A stretch of 64,000 bases of DNA from JAHBVH01 sp034432375 (GTDB lineage: Bacteria; Chloroflexota; Anaerolineae; Caldilineales; Caldilineaceae), in contig DAOUCA010000099.1 in the NCBI GenBank assembly GCA_034432375.1, positions 1-64,000 of the forward strand. The letters run 5' to 3'. Position 1 is the stretch's first letter. The number at the start of each line of letters is the position of its first letter. The notes beneath the pieces are model-generated. The model had not been told where the DNA came from. It worked only from the letters and a program-made list of their open reading frames with translations, and searched no databases. The position numbers and the translations under genes are program-made. This document shows, piece by piece, positions 26,821 through 34,981 of the stretch.

Positions 26821-27354
26821 ATGAATTCACTGCGTATCCTGCTTCTGCTGATCAGCGTACTTCTCGCCGCGGGGTGCACGCTTTCACCACTCCCGCCATC
26901 CACGCCGACCGTGGCCCGCGCCGAAGTTGCACCTGATTTCCAGTTGACCACGTTGAGCGGCGAACCGATCCGCCTGGCCGATCTGCGGGGACGCTATGTG
27001 TTGATCAACTTTTGGGCAACGTGGTGTCTGCCCTGCCGTGAGGAGATGCCTTATTTGCAGCAGTTGGCTGAACTTCATGCCGACCAACTCACCATCCTTG
27101 GCATCAACATGCGTGAAAGCCCCGCGGCCATTCAGCCCTTTGTCGAAGAATTGCACATCACCTTCCCGATCTTGCTCCAGCCGAACGATGAGACGTTGCT
27201 TGGCTACGGCGTGCGCGGCCTGCCACTCTCCTTTCTCGTCACGCCGGCGGGTGACATTGTCCTGCGACAAGTGGGGCCACTACAGCCGGAGACGATTGAT
27301 CTGCTCATCCCAAATGCGTCACAATCTCGTCTGTTCGTGCCCGCCGGCGAGTAG
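26821..27354 (+). CDS. TlpA/ResA-like thioredoxin lipoprotein
   Basis: A 177-residue lipoprotein (lipobox LLAAGC, Cys about 19) with a thioredoxin fold: APDFQLTTLSGEPIRLADLRG, active site WATWCLPCREEMP (C-x-x-C near 63-66), and the cis-Pro region GLPLSFLV. It would reduce or isomerise disulfides outside the cytoplasmic membrane. The gene begins 2 nt after the permease stop, so it belongs to the lipoprotein/ABC operon; its likely client is the C-x-x-C lipoprotein at 24048 or the transporter's outer domain. Confidence 0.9.
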   Translation: MNSLRILLLLISVLLAAGCTLSPLPPSTPTVARAEVAPDFQLTTLSGEPIRLADLRGRYVLINFWATWCLPCREEMPYLQQLAELHADQLTILGINMRESPAAIQPFVEELHITFPILLQPNDETLLGYGVRGLPLSFLVTPAGDIVLRQVGPLQPETIDLLIPNASQSRLFVPAGE

Positions 27355-27429
27355 ACGAACGACGATAAGACACATGCTTTGGGCACCAGCTTGGTCGAGT
27401 AACTGGCCGTACTCCTGCTCTGAAAATAG

Positions 27430-27500
27430 CCAGGGATAAAGACAGATGGACACAGATGAAGGAAAAAATATCGTGTTTATCTGCGTCCATCTGTGGCAAA
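27430..27500. repeat. ACACAGATG-type dispersed intergenic repeat
   Basis: AGATGGACACAGATGAAGG and its complement ATCTGCGTCCATCTGTGG lie in inverted order around an AT-rich centre. This class of ACACAGAT repeats is widespread between bacterial genes. The region 27355-27578 holds no gene. Confidence 0.55.
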
Positions 27501-27578
27501 AATTTTCATCGGTATTGGTGCCGCCGAGGCATGAGGCCCGATAGGGAAATCTCGGAACAGAATTGGCCTTGGGCACTG

Positions 27579-28337
27579 CTAGCGAAAGTTCTCGGCCGCG
27601 TCCTGCGGCACAAAGCCGACCACTTCTCGTGGATGGCTCAGATCGCGATAGCCCCACTTGTTCTGCGAAAGCACAAAAAAGATGTCAAACTTGAGATCCG
27701 CGGGTGCAGCTACACACTTCTCGATCATCTGACCAATGTCGCGTTGGCTGCACCAAATGGAGAAGTCGCGCGTGCTCCCCGGCCGATCTGCCCGCGTGAC
27801 GTGGCCAATGCGCAGACAGATGATCGACAGATCGGTGGTATCGCTGAAGTGGCGTGCCAATGCTTCGCCCCAAACTTTGGTCGCACCATAGATACCCCCT
27901 GGGCGAGTCGGGCTTTCATGGGTGAGCAGTGGCCAGGACTCCCCGGCATCGCTGTAGCGACCTTCAACCAGCGCGCCATAGGGATCATCCTTTTCCCAGC
28001 CGGTAATGGTTGAGCCACTGCTGGCATAGATTACCCGTTTGACCCCAGCCTGGCGCGCCGCTTCAAAGACATTGTAGGTGCCGGTGATATTCGCCTGGTG
28101 TAACTCCTCCCACGTTGCGCCACCACTGGCATTGGCGGCCAAGTGGACAACGGTATCGATGCCGTCAAAGGCTGGCCGCATGGCGTCGAAATCGGCCAAG
28201 TCCGCGCGGGTGCAGGCGACACCGGGCACGTCACTGCGGTTAAGCGCGCTGAGCGTGTATTGGTCTTGCAACTGGTGACGGGCCACGCCGCCAATCAGGC
28301 CACTCATGCCCGTGATCAGGATCTTCTGTTTTTCCAT
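27579..28337 (-). CDS. NAD-dependent epimerase/dehydratase (extended SDR)
   Basis: A 252-residue Rossmann-fold enzyme. Glycine motif TGMSGLIGG at about 9-17, DTVVHLAA near 60, catalytic YGATK near 150 (Y-x-x-x-K), and a preceding SSGS serine region. Length and the TRADLADFDA segment fit uronate-dehydrogenase-like or UDP-sugar epimerase-like members; the actual substrate is not evident. Lies alone, downstream of the XPB operon on the same strand but separated by a repeat tract. Confidence 0.85.
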   Translation of the reverse strand: MEKQKILITGMSGLIGGVARHQLQDQYTLSALNRSDVPGVACTRADLADFDAMRPAFDGIDTVVHLAANASGGATWEELHQANITGTYNVFEAARQAGVKRVIYASSGSTITGWEKDDPYGALVEGRYSDAGESWPLLTHESPTRPGGIYGATKVWGEALARHFSDTTDLSIICLRIGHVTRADRPGSTRDFSIWCSQRDIGQMIEKCVAAPADLKFDIFFVLSQNKWGYRDLSHPREVVGFVPQDAAENFR

Positions 28338-28344
28338 AATAACC

Positions 28345-28409
28345 CTCTCCCCATCTACCGATTTCCCGATATACCTATCTACTGATGTACCAATTTACCT
28401 ATCTACCTA
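28345..28409 (-). repeat. 8-bp-period tract spanning the XPB stop codon
   Basis: Read on the coding strand, GGGTAGGTAGATAGGTAAAT continues as TGGTACAT, CAGTAGAT, AGGTATAT, CGGGAAAT, CGGTAGAT, every 8 bp for eight units. The TAG stop codon of the helicase (28407-28409) is itself the first unit. Compare 3241, 5593, 17976 and 44063. Confidence 0.75.
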
Positions 28410-30065
28410 CCCATAATACCGAATCTGATACTTATACCCCTGTTCCACCAGAAATAGTTGCCGGTTGATCCCAAATTCCTGTTCCGTGGTGCCCTTAGAG
28501 ACAATCGTATAGAAGTGCGACCGCTTCTGTTTGGGGCGCAAAATGCGCCCAAGCCGCTGCGCCTCTTCCTGGCGCGAGCCAAAGGTGCCGGAGATCTGGA
28601 TCATGACATTGGCATCGGGCAGGTCAACGGCAAAATTGGCCACCTTGGAGACAACCAAGACTTTAATCTGTTCCGTCTTGAAAGCATCATAGAGCTGTTC
28701 GCGCTCGGCCTGTTTGGTCTTGCCGGTGATCAGCGGCGCGTTGAGATCCTTGGCGATCTGCTCCAACTGGTCAATGTATTGCCCAATCACCAAAATGTTA
28801 TCATCGACATGGTTGCGAATCAACTCTTCAACCAACGCTGTCTTGGCCGGATTTTCGGCGGCGATGCGAAACTTGTTGCGCTTGTCAGCGTGGGCATAAT
28901 CCATCTCGGCGTCGGGTGTCATGGGGATGCGATACTCAGTGCAAAAGGCTTCCGCAATATAGCCGCGCCCTTCCAGCACCTTCCACGGCACATCGTACCG
29001 TTTGGGGCCAATCAGCGCAAAGACATCGTCCTCCTTGCCATCCTCACGCACGAGTGTGGCGGTGAGCCCGAGGCGGCGCTTGGCCTGAATTTCCGTGGTG
29101 GCGCGGAAGACTGGCGCCGGCAGCAGATGCACCTCGTCATAGACGATCAATCCCCAATTTTGGGCCGTAAAGACTTCCAGGTGCTGCATCGGTTCATCTC
29201 TGTTGCGGCGGTGGGTCAACATCTGGTAGGTCGTGATTGTAATCGGTTTGAACTCTTTATGCGCACCGGTGTATTCGCCGATCTGTTCAGCCGTGACCGA
29301 TGTCTTGGCCAGCAGCTCATCGCGCCACTGATGGACCGAGACATTGTTGGTGGTGACGATCAGCGTGTGCATGTTGACACGGGCCATGGCACCCAACCCG
29401 ATGATCGTTTTGCCCGAACCACAGGGGAGCACAATCACGCCGCTGCCACCGCTGACGCGCCCTGAATGGTAAAATGCCTCGATCGCGTCGATCTGGTAAT
29501 CGCGCAAAGCAAAGGTGGTCTGATCCAGGTCGATTGCGCGCAGGTCAATGGTCAAGGGCGTACCGGCTAGATAGCCACAGAGATCCTTGACCGGATAGCC
29601 CGCTTTGATCAGCGCCTGCTTGACATTGCCACGTTGGGACACCGCCACAAAGAGCGCATTCTTGCTTTGCTCCAGCCAAAAGGGGCGCAACGCATCGTCG
29701 TTCGTCAGCCGTGCCAGCAGATAAGACTCGGTCACCTCCAGGCGCAGACGTTCGTTGCTCTGCTTGTGCAGCACCAGCTTGCCATAGGTGTTATACCATT
29801 CGGCAATATCGGTTGTGACAGTGGTGGGCACCGTGTATTTGCTGTACTGGCTGAGCCCATCGGTAATCTCTGCCAACGCCAACCCCACCGCGGCAGCGTT
29901 CCAGAGCGAAAGCGGAGTGACGCGATAGGTGTGGATAAATTCGGGCGACTTGACCAATTCGGCAAAGGCGGCCAGAAAATCGCGACAGTCGGTGTATTGT
30001 GGGTGTTGGACTTCGAGCAGCAGCGTGTGGTCGCTCTGGATAATCAATGGACCCTGGTTACTCAT
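28407..30065 (-). CDS. XPB-type DNA repair helicase (SF2)
   Basis: A 552-residue helicase of the XPB/Rad25 class found in archaea and some bacteria. An N-terminal damage-recognition-like domain (about 1-180, with LRLEVTESYLLARL) precedes the RecA folds: LRDYQIDAIEAF, Walker A LPCGSGKTIIG, YDEVHLLP (DEVH box), LTATLVREDG, and motif VI AQRLGRILRPK. The KRSHFYTIVSKGT tail is typical. Its start overlaps the preceding gene by 4 nt, so it is translationally coupled to the helicase-associated protein. Archaeal XPB pairs with the nuclease Bax1; no such nuclease is seen here. Confidence 0.93.
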   Translation of the reverse strand: MSNQGPLIIQSDHTLLLEVQHPQYTDCRDFLAAFAELVKSPEFIHTYRVTPLSLWNAAAVGLALAEITDGLSQYSKYTVPTTVTTDIAEWYNTYGKLVLHKQSNERLRLEVTESYLLARLTNDDALRPFWLEQSKNALFVAVSQRGNVKQALIKAGYPVKDLCGYLAGTPLTIDLRAIDLDQTTFALRDYQIDAIEAFYHSGRVSGGSGVIVLPCGSGKTIIGLGAMARVNMHTLIVTTNNVSVHQWRDELLAKTSVTAEQIGEYTGAHKEFKPITITTYQMLTHRRNRDEPMQHLEVFTAQNWGLIVYDEVHLLPAPVFRATTEIQAKRRLGLTATLVREDGKEDDVFALIGPKRYDVPWKVLEGRGYIAEAFCTEYRIPMTPDAEMDYAHADKRNKFRIAAENPAKTALVEELIRNHVDDNILVIGQYIDQLEQIAKDLNAPLITGKTKQAEREQLYDAFKTEQIKVLVVSKVANFAVDLPDANVMIQISGTFGSRQEEAQRLGRILRPKQKRSHFYTIVSKGTTEQEFGINRQLFLVEQGYKYQIRYYG

Positions 30066-31783
30066 GCCGCGCCCTCAATCTCTTCGATCTTGATCGTGTA
30101 GCGGTCGGCCAGGCTCTTGAAAACCGCGGCGACTTGTGCTTCATATTGACTCGCATAGGCCAAAGTGAGATTGGCGCGGTCCGCCTCGACGGGGCAGCGT
30201 TGCGCCACCAACGCCTGGTGGAGGGCATCCATATCGCGCTGGTTGGGGAAGTGCAGCGTGACCAACGTTTTGCGCAACAGCTTGAGTGGCTGCTTTTTTT
30301 GCGTACGCGCCTTGGCGATTTTGGCTGTTTTGGTACGGGTAAGAAAGAGCGTTTTGGCTTCCGGCGGCAGCGGACGCAGCGCCTTTTCCGAATGGGTGAC
30401 GCGCAACGGGATCGCTTCGGCGGCCTCCAACTGTTGGAAGAGTTGGCTCGGTGAATGAATAATCCGCAGCGTGGGGGTAATCGACTCAACGGTAAATGGA
30501 TCGGCGATTGGCTGCTTGGCGCTGTCACTCTCTAGCAGGCCAAAGCCATCATAGAGCACAAAATTTTCCGACTCACCGGCCCACTCCTCGAGCTCAATCC
30601 GAATGTTTTGGGGCAGCTCATGTTTGCTTAGACGGGTGAGTAACTGGAGCACGTCGAGGCTGGTGTCATGTGCCAGCGCTGCCGTTACTTTGCGTTTATC
30701 CAATTTGAGCACCGTCACGCGATCGGCGCGCACGACCTCGGTCAATGGGGCCAGTTGATCCAAGACGCCTGCCGGATAGATCGGCGACTCAACGTGGATC
30801 TCATAGTTGGGCTGCACGGTGACATCGGGCTCGCGCAACGTCTTCTGCATAAAGTCTAGGAAAAAATCGTGAATGCGAAAGGCGTACAGATAGTTGTGCA
30901 ATGGGTAGATGCCCTTCTCTTTCTTGGGATCATACGCCACATCCACATAGCCAGCCAACAGCGGAATTGCCTCTAGAAAGCGCTCGACATAGCGCCCCTC
31001 TACCCGTTCAAAGGCATCGGGATCGCTCTCGACAATATCGATTTCATGACCCCAATAGTTTTTGCTTTCATGGAAAGTACCATAACGCCCTTTCTCTTTC
31101 TGCCATTTATATTCGTATGTAGGATTCTTGGGGATCAAGAAATTGGGTTCTGCTGTTTTTAGATAATGAACCAGATCCGTAACGCGATACCAAACACCGC
31201 TTTTACATTCGGCCAATAGGTCAAAGAGGAAGCGGCGGGTCGCCTTGAAATCGAGCGATGGTACCACGCCGGTACCACTACCCCAATTGGAAAAGCCATC
31301 CAAGCGCCCAAGCGGGGCGCGCGTATAAAATTCACTCCCTGGGTAGGTATCGATCAGCGTCTTGTAAATGCTCTCTTCCTGACGGATCAGCGGTTGGCGC
31401 AGAAACGCTTGATAGGGCTCTGCCTTGAACTCAATCAGATTGTCGGGAAAGGAGGGTTCGGCGCTCGAATAACCAGCATAGACCCCTTTTGTATCATAGT
31501 CAACAAAGCCCAGTTGTAGGGCCAATGTGTCAACGGTATCGATCCAGACTGAATAGCCATGCTCTTCGATCTCGGCCAATGCATCGTCATCGGTCATGAG
31601 CTTTGCCAAGCGCCGCGCATCACCCTTGCTCAACCCATTGGTCCGTGTGGCGCGTTTTACTTGGCGGTCGCGTACGTAATCGACAAAGACGTGGAGATCG
31701 CGCCGTAGATTGCAGTGAATCTCTGCGACCTCTACCGGACTAACATCGGTGGGGGATAGGGTGAGATTGGTTGCTTTTGGCAT
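30062..31783 (-). CDS. helicase-associated protein with XPB/Ssl2-N-like domain
   Basis: A 573-residue protein without helicase motifs. The C-terminal third (PTLRIIHSPSQLFQQLEA, IPLRVTHSEKALRPLP, then a Lys/Arg-rich stretch) resembles the Helicase_C_3/XPB N-terminal-type domain that accompanies XPB in other bacteria. The N-terminal two-thirds have several predicted winged-helix-like segments (WYRVTDLVHYLKTAEPNF; SGLSKG-type repeats). Overlaps the XPB gene by 4 nt (ATGA). Presumably a dedicated XPB partner that loads or positions the helicase; mechanism unknown. Confidence 0.75.
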   Translation of the reverse strand: MPKATNLTLSPTDVSPVEVAEIHCNLRRDLHVFVDYVRDRQVKRATRTNGLSKGDARRLAKLMTDDDALAEIEEHGYSVWIDTVDTLALQLGFVDYDTKGVYAGYSSAEPSFPDNLIEFKAEPYQAFLRQPLIRQEESIYKTLIDTYPGSEFYTRAPLGRLDGFSNWGSGTGVVPSLDFKATRRFLFDLLAECKSGVWYRVTDLVHYLKTAEPNFLIPKNPTYEYKWQKEKGRYGTFHESKNYWGHEIDIVESDPDAFERVEGRYVERFLEAIPLLAGYVDVAYDPKKEKGIYPLHNYLYAFRIHDFFLDFMQKTLREPDVTVQPNYEIHVESPIYPAGVLDQLAPLTEVVRADRVTVLKLDKRKVTAALAHDTSLDVLQLLTRLSKHELPQNIRIELEEWAGESENFVLYDGFGLLESDSAKQPIADPFTVESITPTLRIIHSPSQLFQQLEAAEAIPLRVTHSEKALRPLPPEAKTLFLTRTKTAKIAKARTQKKQPLKLLRKTLVTLHFPNQRDMDALHQALVAQRCPVEADRANLTLAYASQYEAQVAAVFKSLADRYTIKIEEIEGAA

Positions 31784-31870
31784 GTTCGCTGTCTACTTTG
31801 TTCTCTGCTTGCACCCCCTCCCGACCTCTCCTGCACTCGTGGAGGGCTGGGGTGGGGTCCGAAAGTTACG
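31784..31870 (-). repeat. G/C-rich inverted repeat between XPB operon genes
   Basis: CACCCCCTCCCGACCTCTCC and GGAGGGCTGGGGTGGGG face each other around GCACTCG. On the coding strand the leader could form a stable hairpin between the two partner genes. The same kind of CCCCTCCC palindrome is found at 40806-40880. Confidence 0.5.
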
Positions 31871-33289
31871 TCAATTCGTCTCCGGTTGCACCTGTTTGAT
31901 GACATGCCCGGTCTGCTTAACAATGCGCTCAACCGTCGGCAGCAACCCGCGCGCAAAGGCAATAAAGTTATTGGGCAACATCAGCAGAGCGTTGTCATCG
32001 CCCAGCGCCTTTTCGATCGCCACCTTGAGGCTCAAATCATTGACCTTGGCCACCAGCAAATTCTCGTGCACAATCTCTTTGCCCCAGCGCCGTTTGACTG
32101 TGCGCAGCGCCTTCTCATAGACAGGTGCATTCTGCTGTAGCCATTGCAGCAGCGGGTGGTCGCGTACGGTTGGGCTGAGGTTGCCCACCTTTACCAAATT
32201 GGGGATTGCGATCAACTCCTGTTGCGCTATGCGCCAGTTCGCAATTTGCGCCAGAATTTCCAGATCCGCATAGTCGATCCTGCTCAGGTCGACCTTGATC
32301 TGTGCTTCCTCAATCGTCAACGCCGCGCCTGGTCGCCGATTTGCTGTCTCCGATTCGCCAGAGGCGAGCCGATAGTAGACGCTTCCGTCCTGCTTGGAGC
32401 GGGCCAAAGCACCCCATTCCCAGCCGGCTTCGCAGAGTTTAGTTGGATCGATCTGGGCGTTGTTGCAGAATATCTTCAAAATTGGCGCTAGCTGGTCGGG
32501 TGTCAGCCAACCAGCCGCAGGCAACTTTCCCAAGGCATATCGCGCCGCCGCAACCGGCGACAGATCGGGGTTCTTCTTCGAAATGAAATAACCGTTTTCA
32601 GATTTTGGTGCGGCTGCGTCCCAACATTCGGCTTTCATGGCTTCCAACGTGCTGACGGCAAAACGCTGCTCACCCATGCGTAGGTCACCATCGACAAGCG
32701 CCATCGTATATTTCTCGAGATTTGTCACATGCAGCCCAAAGCGTTTGGGCCTCAGTAGCGTCATGACCTTGTCGCGTATAACGGCGTGATTCACCACCCC
32801 CTGGGCGGCAAAGATGACCGGCGCTTCCAAGAGCGGCGGCAGCAGATGGGCAAATTGTTGGGGAAATTGAAATTGCCAGCGCTCCATCTTGGTATCGCCC
32901 CGGCCACTCTCCGCCATGAGCAGCAGACCCCGGCGCACCAACCCATCGCGCACTGCTTGAAAGACCGGCTGGTAGCGTTGCGTAAAGGTGCCATGGCTAC
33001 GGGTGCGGGCATTCGCCGCATACGCGCGGGCGAAAAAGGCAACATCGACCGCGTCACCGCGCGCATTGCCAAGCGAGTGAAGCAGATGTAACAGCACGAT
33101 CTCCTCGCGTGAGAGCGTCTGCAGCACCGCGGCGACCCCGATCTCCGAAAGGAAAAAGCTTTCAAAGAGGGCCCGGGTGCCCGCCTCACCGGTGGAGAAG
33201 CCACGGCTGCGGCTAATCGCCTTGACATCCGCGTCGCTCAAGACATCGTGACACATGGTATGCAATAGTTCGCTCTGGCTCACGGGCAT
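31871..33289 (-). CDS. XPB operon first gene, helical/winged-helix protein of unknown function
   Basis: A 472-residue soluble protein without recognised catalytic motifs. The N-terminal part has the pattern SREEIVLLHLLHSLGNARGD that is typical of winged-helix or helicase-associated N-terminal domains, and the C-terminal part (LLMLPNNFIAFARGLLPTVERIV) is helical. It stands first in a minus-strand operon with the helicase-associated protein and XPB. Together the two partners resemble, in order, the larger single helicase-associated protein found beside XPB in actinobacteria, so they may be its split counterpart. Promoter candidate at 33338-33365. Confidence 0.75.
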   Translation of the reverse strand: MPVSQSELLHTMCHDVLSDADVKAISRSRGFSTGEAGTRALFESFFLSEIGVAAVLQTLSREEIVLLHLLHSLGNARGDAVDVAFFARAYAANARTRSHGTFTQRYQPVFQAVRDGLVRRGLLLMAESGRGDTKMERWQFQFPQQFAHLLPPLLEAPVIFAAQGVVNHAVIRDKVMTLLRPKRFGLHVTNLEKYTMALVDGDLRMGEQRFAVSTLEAMKAECWDAAAPKSENGYFISKKNPDLSPVAAARYALGKLPAAGWLTPDQLAPILKIFCNNAQIDPTKLCEAGWEWGALARSKQDGSVYYRLASGESETANRRPGAALTIEEAQIKVDLSRIDYADLEILAQIANWRIAQQELIAIPNLVKVGNLSPTVRDHPLLQWLQQNAPVYEKALRTVKRRWGKEIVHENLLVAKVNDLSLKVAIEKALGDDNALLMLPNNFIAFARGLLPTVERIVKQTGHVIKQVQPETN

Positions 33290-33337
33290 GGCAATGCGCT
33301 CTCTTGAAATACAGATCTAATCGTCGACATAGCAACT

Positions 33338-33365
33338 ATTATAGCGGAAATTGGTGGTCATGCAA
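33338..33365 (-). promoter_or_regulatory. promoter candidate of the XPB operon
   Basis: On the minus strand TTGCAT, 16 bp, TATAAT, then about 48 nt to the ATG at 33289. The -10 is a consensus match; the -35 is weak. The stretch 33366-33756 to the right contains no recognisable gene or strong structure. Confidence 0.5.
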
Positions 33366-33756
33366 CTTGGCTGGTGTGGCCCGAGTGGGCATCGCAATCG
33401 GGGCAACCGGTGTGCGACACACTGGTCGTGCGCGATCGGGGCGACGCAATAACATTTGACCAATGCAAAGCCCACCCATTACAAAAGAATTCGCCGCCAC
33501 GGGAAGATATACCCGGTGTGGCCTAAGTGCCTCAATCGGTATGTGAATCTTTACCCGGCGTTGGGACAAGGGGTGTTTTCGGATTTGAGGGCAAGGGTAC
33601 TATTATGCATACCGAATGAATTACGATTTCGTAATGAAGATTGCGCTGCTGTTAGAGAAAGTAACGGAATCACTACGCCATTTGAGGGATTTGCGCACGG
33701 TGATGCGATTAAGTCAATAGACCTTTCTGTCACCCAACAAGATCGGAACGCTTCCT

Positions 33757-34080
33757 ATGGCAACAGACGCCCTTTCCGCACTGGAAAAAGAGTTCAATTC
33801 ACAGCTGATGGCAACCTACGTCGAAGCAAAGCGTAGCTGTCGCTATAACGCCACCTATCTCCTCCAAATGGTGACCGACCTTGGCGGTGTCGAAACCGCC
33901 AAGCGACTCTTAGCCGGCGACAATCCCGCCGCAGGGTTGACAACGCTGTGGGAATGTGGCCGGCTCGATCTGAGCGTGGAGGCAAAGGTGTTGTTGCCGG
34001 CGTTTGCCGGGTTGTTTACGGAGGAAGAGCGGGTGGTGGCGCGGGCGCGGTTGCAAGCGTTTGGGTATAAGCTACCGTAG
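33757..34080 (+). CDS. conserved small protein of unknown function
   Basis: A 107-residue protein, mostly helical. The pattern YVEAKRSCRYNATYLLQMV, then GGVETAKRLL, GLTTLWECGRLDLSVEA and LFTEEE is one I recognise as a recurrent small bacterial family, found alone or attached to nuclease-type genes, without known function. The ATG at 33757 has GGAACG upstream. It precedes a decayed transposase and a restriction-type helicase on the same strand. Confidence 0.65.
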   Translation: MATDALSALEKEFNSQLMATYVEAKRSCRYNATYLLQMVTDLGGVETAKRLLAGDNPAAGLTTLWECGRLDLSVEAKVLLPAFAGLFTEEERVVARARLQAFGYKLP

Positions 34081-34258
34081 CCCCAGCGAAATTAAAGAAT
34101 AGTCAGATTTTTCGTTAATGGATAGGTATCTTTCATGGAAATCAGCACAATGCTGCGAGTGGGGGCGTGATGATTACAGCTTGCAGGTGGCGAATCTGCC
34201 GGACGCACCGCCGGCACCGTTGATGGTGACTGAAGGCGCCCTTTGGTGGCCGGTGGCC

Positions 34259-34320
34259 GGGTGTCCACCTACGTGGACAGGGAAAAACGCAAGCGTTTTT
34301 GTCCACGCCGGTGGACACCC
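34259..34320. repeat. large palindrome upstream of RAYT pseudogene (REP-like)
   Basis: GGGTGTCCACC, GTGGACA and GAAAAACGC on the left pair with GCGTTTTT, GTCCAC and GGTGGACACCC on the right, giving a long hairpin with a 2-base centre and two small bulges. It ends 76 bp before the start of a REP-associated tyrosine transposase, the usual neighbour of such hairpins. The surrounding 34081-34395 gap shows no gene. Confidence 0.7.
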
Positions 34321-34395
34321 AGCCGGCAGGCTCCGGGATAGGTTTCAACCTACCCTTCTATTTTTATCAATCAATTTCATTCAAGGAGTTCCCCC

Positions 34396-34910
34396 GTGCG
34401 TAGAAATCGCTTGTACATCTTTGTCCACTGTGTCTGGGGCACCTGGGATCGCCAGCCGTTGATCACGCCTGCGGTGGAGCGGCGGCTTCATCGCTGTATT
34501 GCGGGCGTGATCAACGGCTGGCGATCAAGTTGGGTTGTCTGGTGCTGGCACTCAACGGCGTGGCCGATCATGTGCATCTGTTGGTGATGATGCCCAGCAC
34601 GGTGACGATTGCCGAGCTACTGAAACAGGTCAAGGGCGTCTCGTCCAACTTTGCCAACGACCAGCTTTTTCCCCACCGGCGTTTCAAGTGGGAAGGGGGC
34701 TATGGGGCCTTTAGTGTCAGCCGCTGGGATGTGGAAAAGATCATGGGCTACATTCGCAAACAGAAAACTCATCATGCGCAGAATGAATTGTGGCCGGAGT
34801 ATGAGGAGAGCATCGAAGAAGTGGCGACGGCTGATGTGTCGCTGTTGCCGCCGGCCTGGCGGGCGGTGAGTGATGAGTGGCAACAGGAAGTGCGACAGGT
34901 AGAAGGGTAA
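34396..34910 (+). pseudogene. REP-associated tyrosine transposase (IS200-like), frameshifted
   Basis: Two overlapping reading frames together give one Y1 transposase. Frame 1 from a GTG with AAGGAG at good spacing reads LYIFVHCVWGTWDRQPL up to about 34515. Frame 2 continues LGCLVLALNGVADHVHLLV (HuH motif HVH), then KQVKGVSSNFAND and KIMGYIRKQKTHH with the C-terminal Tyr region. Restoring one base near 34516-34517 (AACGGCTGG to AACGGGCTGG) joins both frames perfectly, so a single-base deletion or a sequencing error explains the break. The flanking palindrome supports a RAYT/REP pair. Confidence 0.82.
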
Positions 34911-34981
34911 ACTTGTGATGATGCTTTTTAGGGAAGTCAACGATTTGTTGACGTATTTTAGGGGAAGTTAGAGAGGTTGCC

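Noticed and set aside
28458..29465. 335-codon open frame opposite the XPB helicase gene
   Set aside because: It lies wholly antisense to a well-supported helicase with intact motifs and has no recognisable product.
34118..34462. 114-codon frame between the small conserved protein and the RAYT pseudogene
   Set aside because: It runs through the large palindrome and into the transposase start, with no ribosome site or family match.
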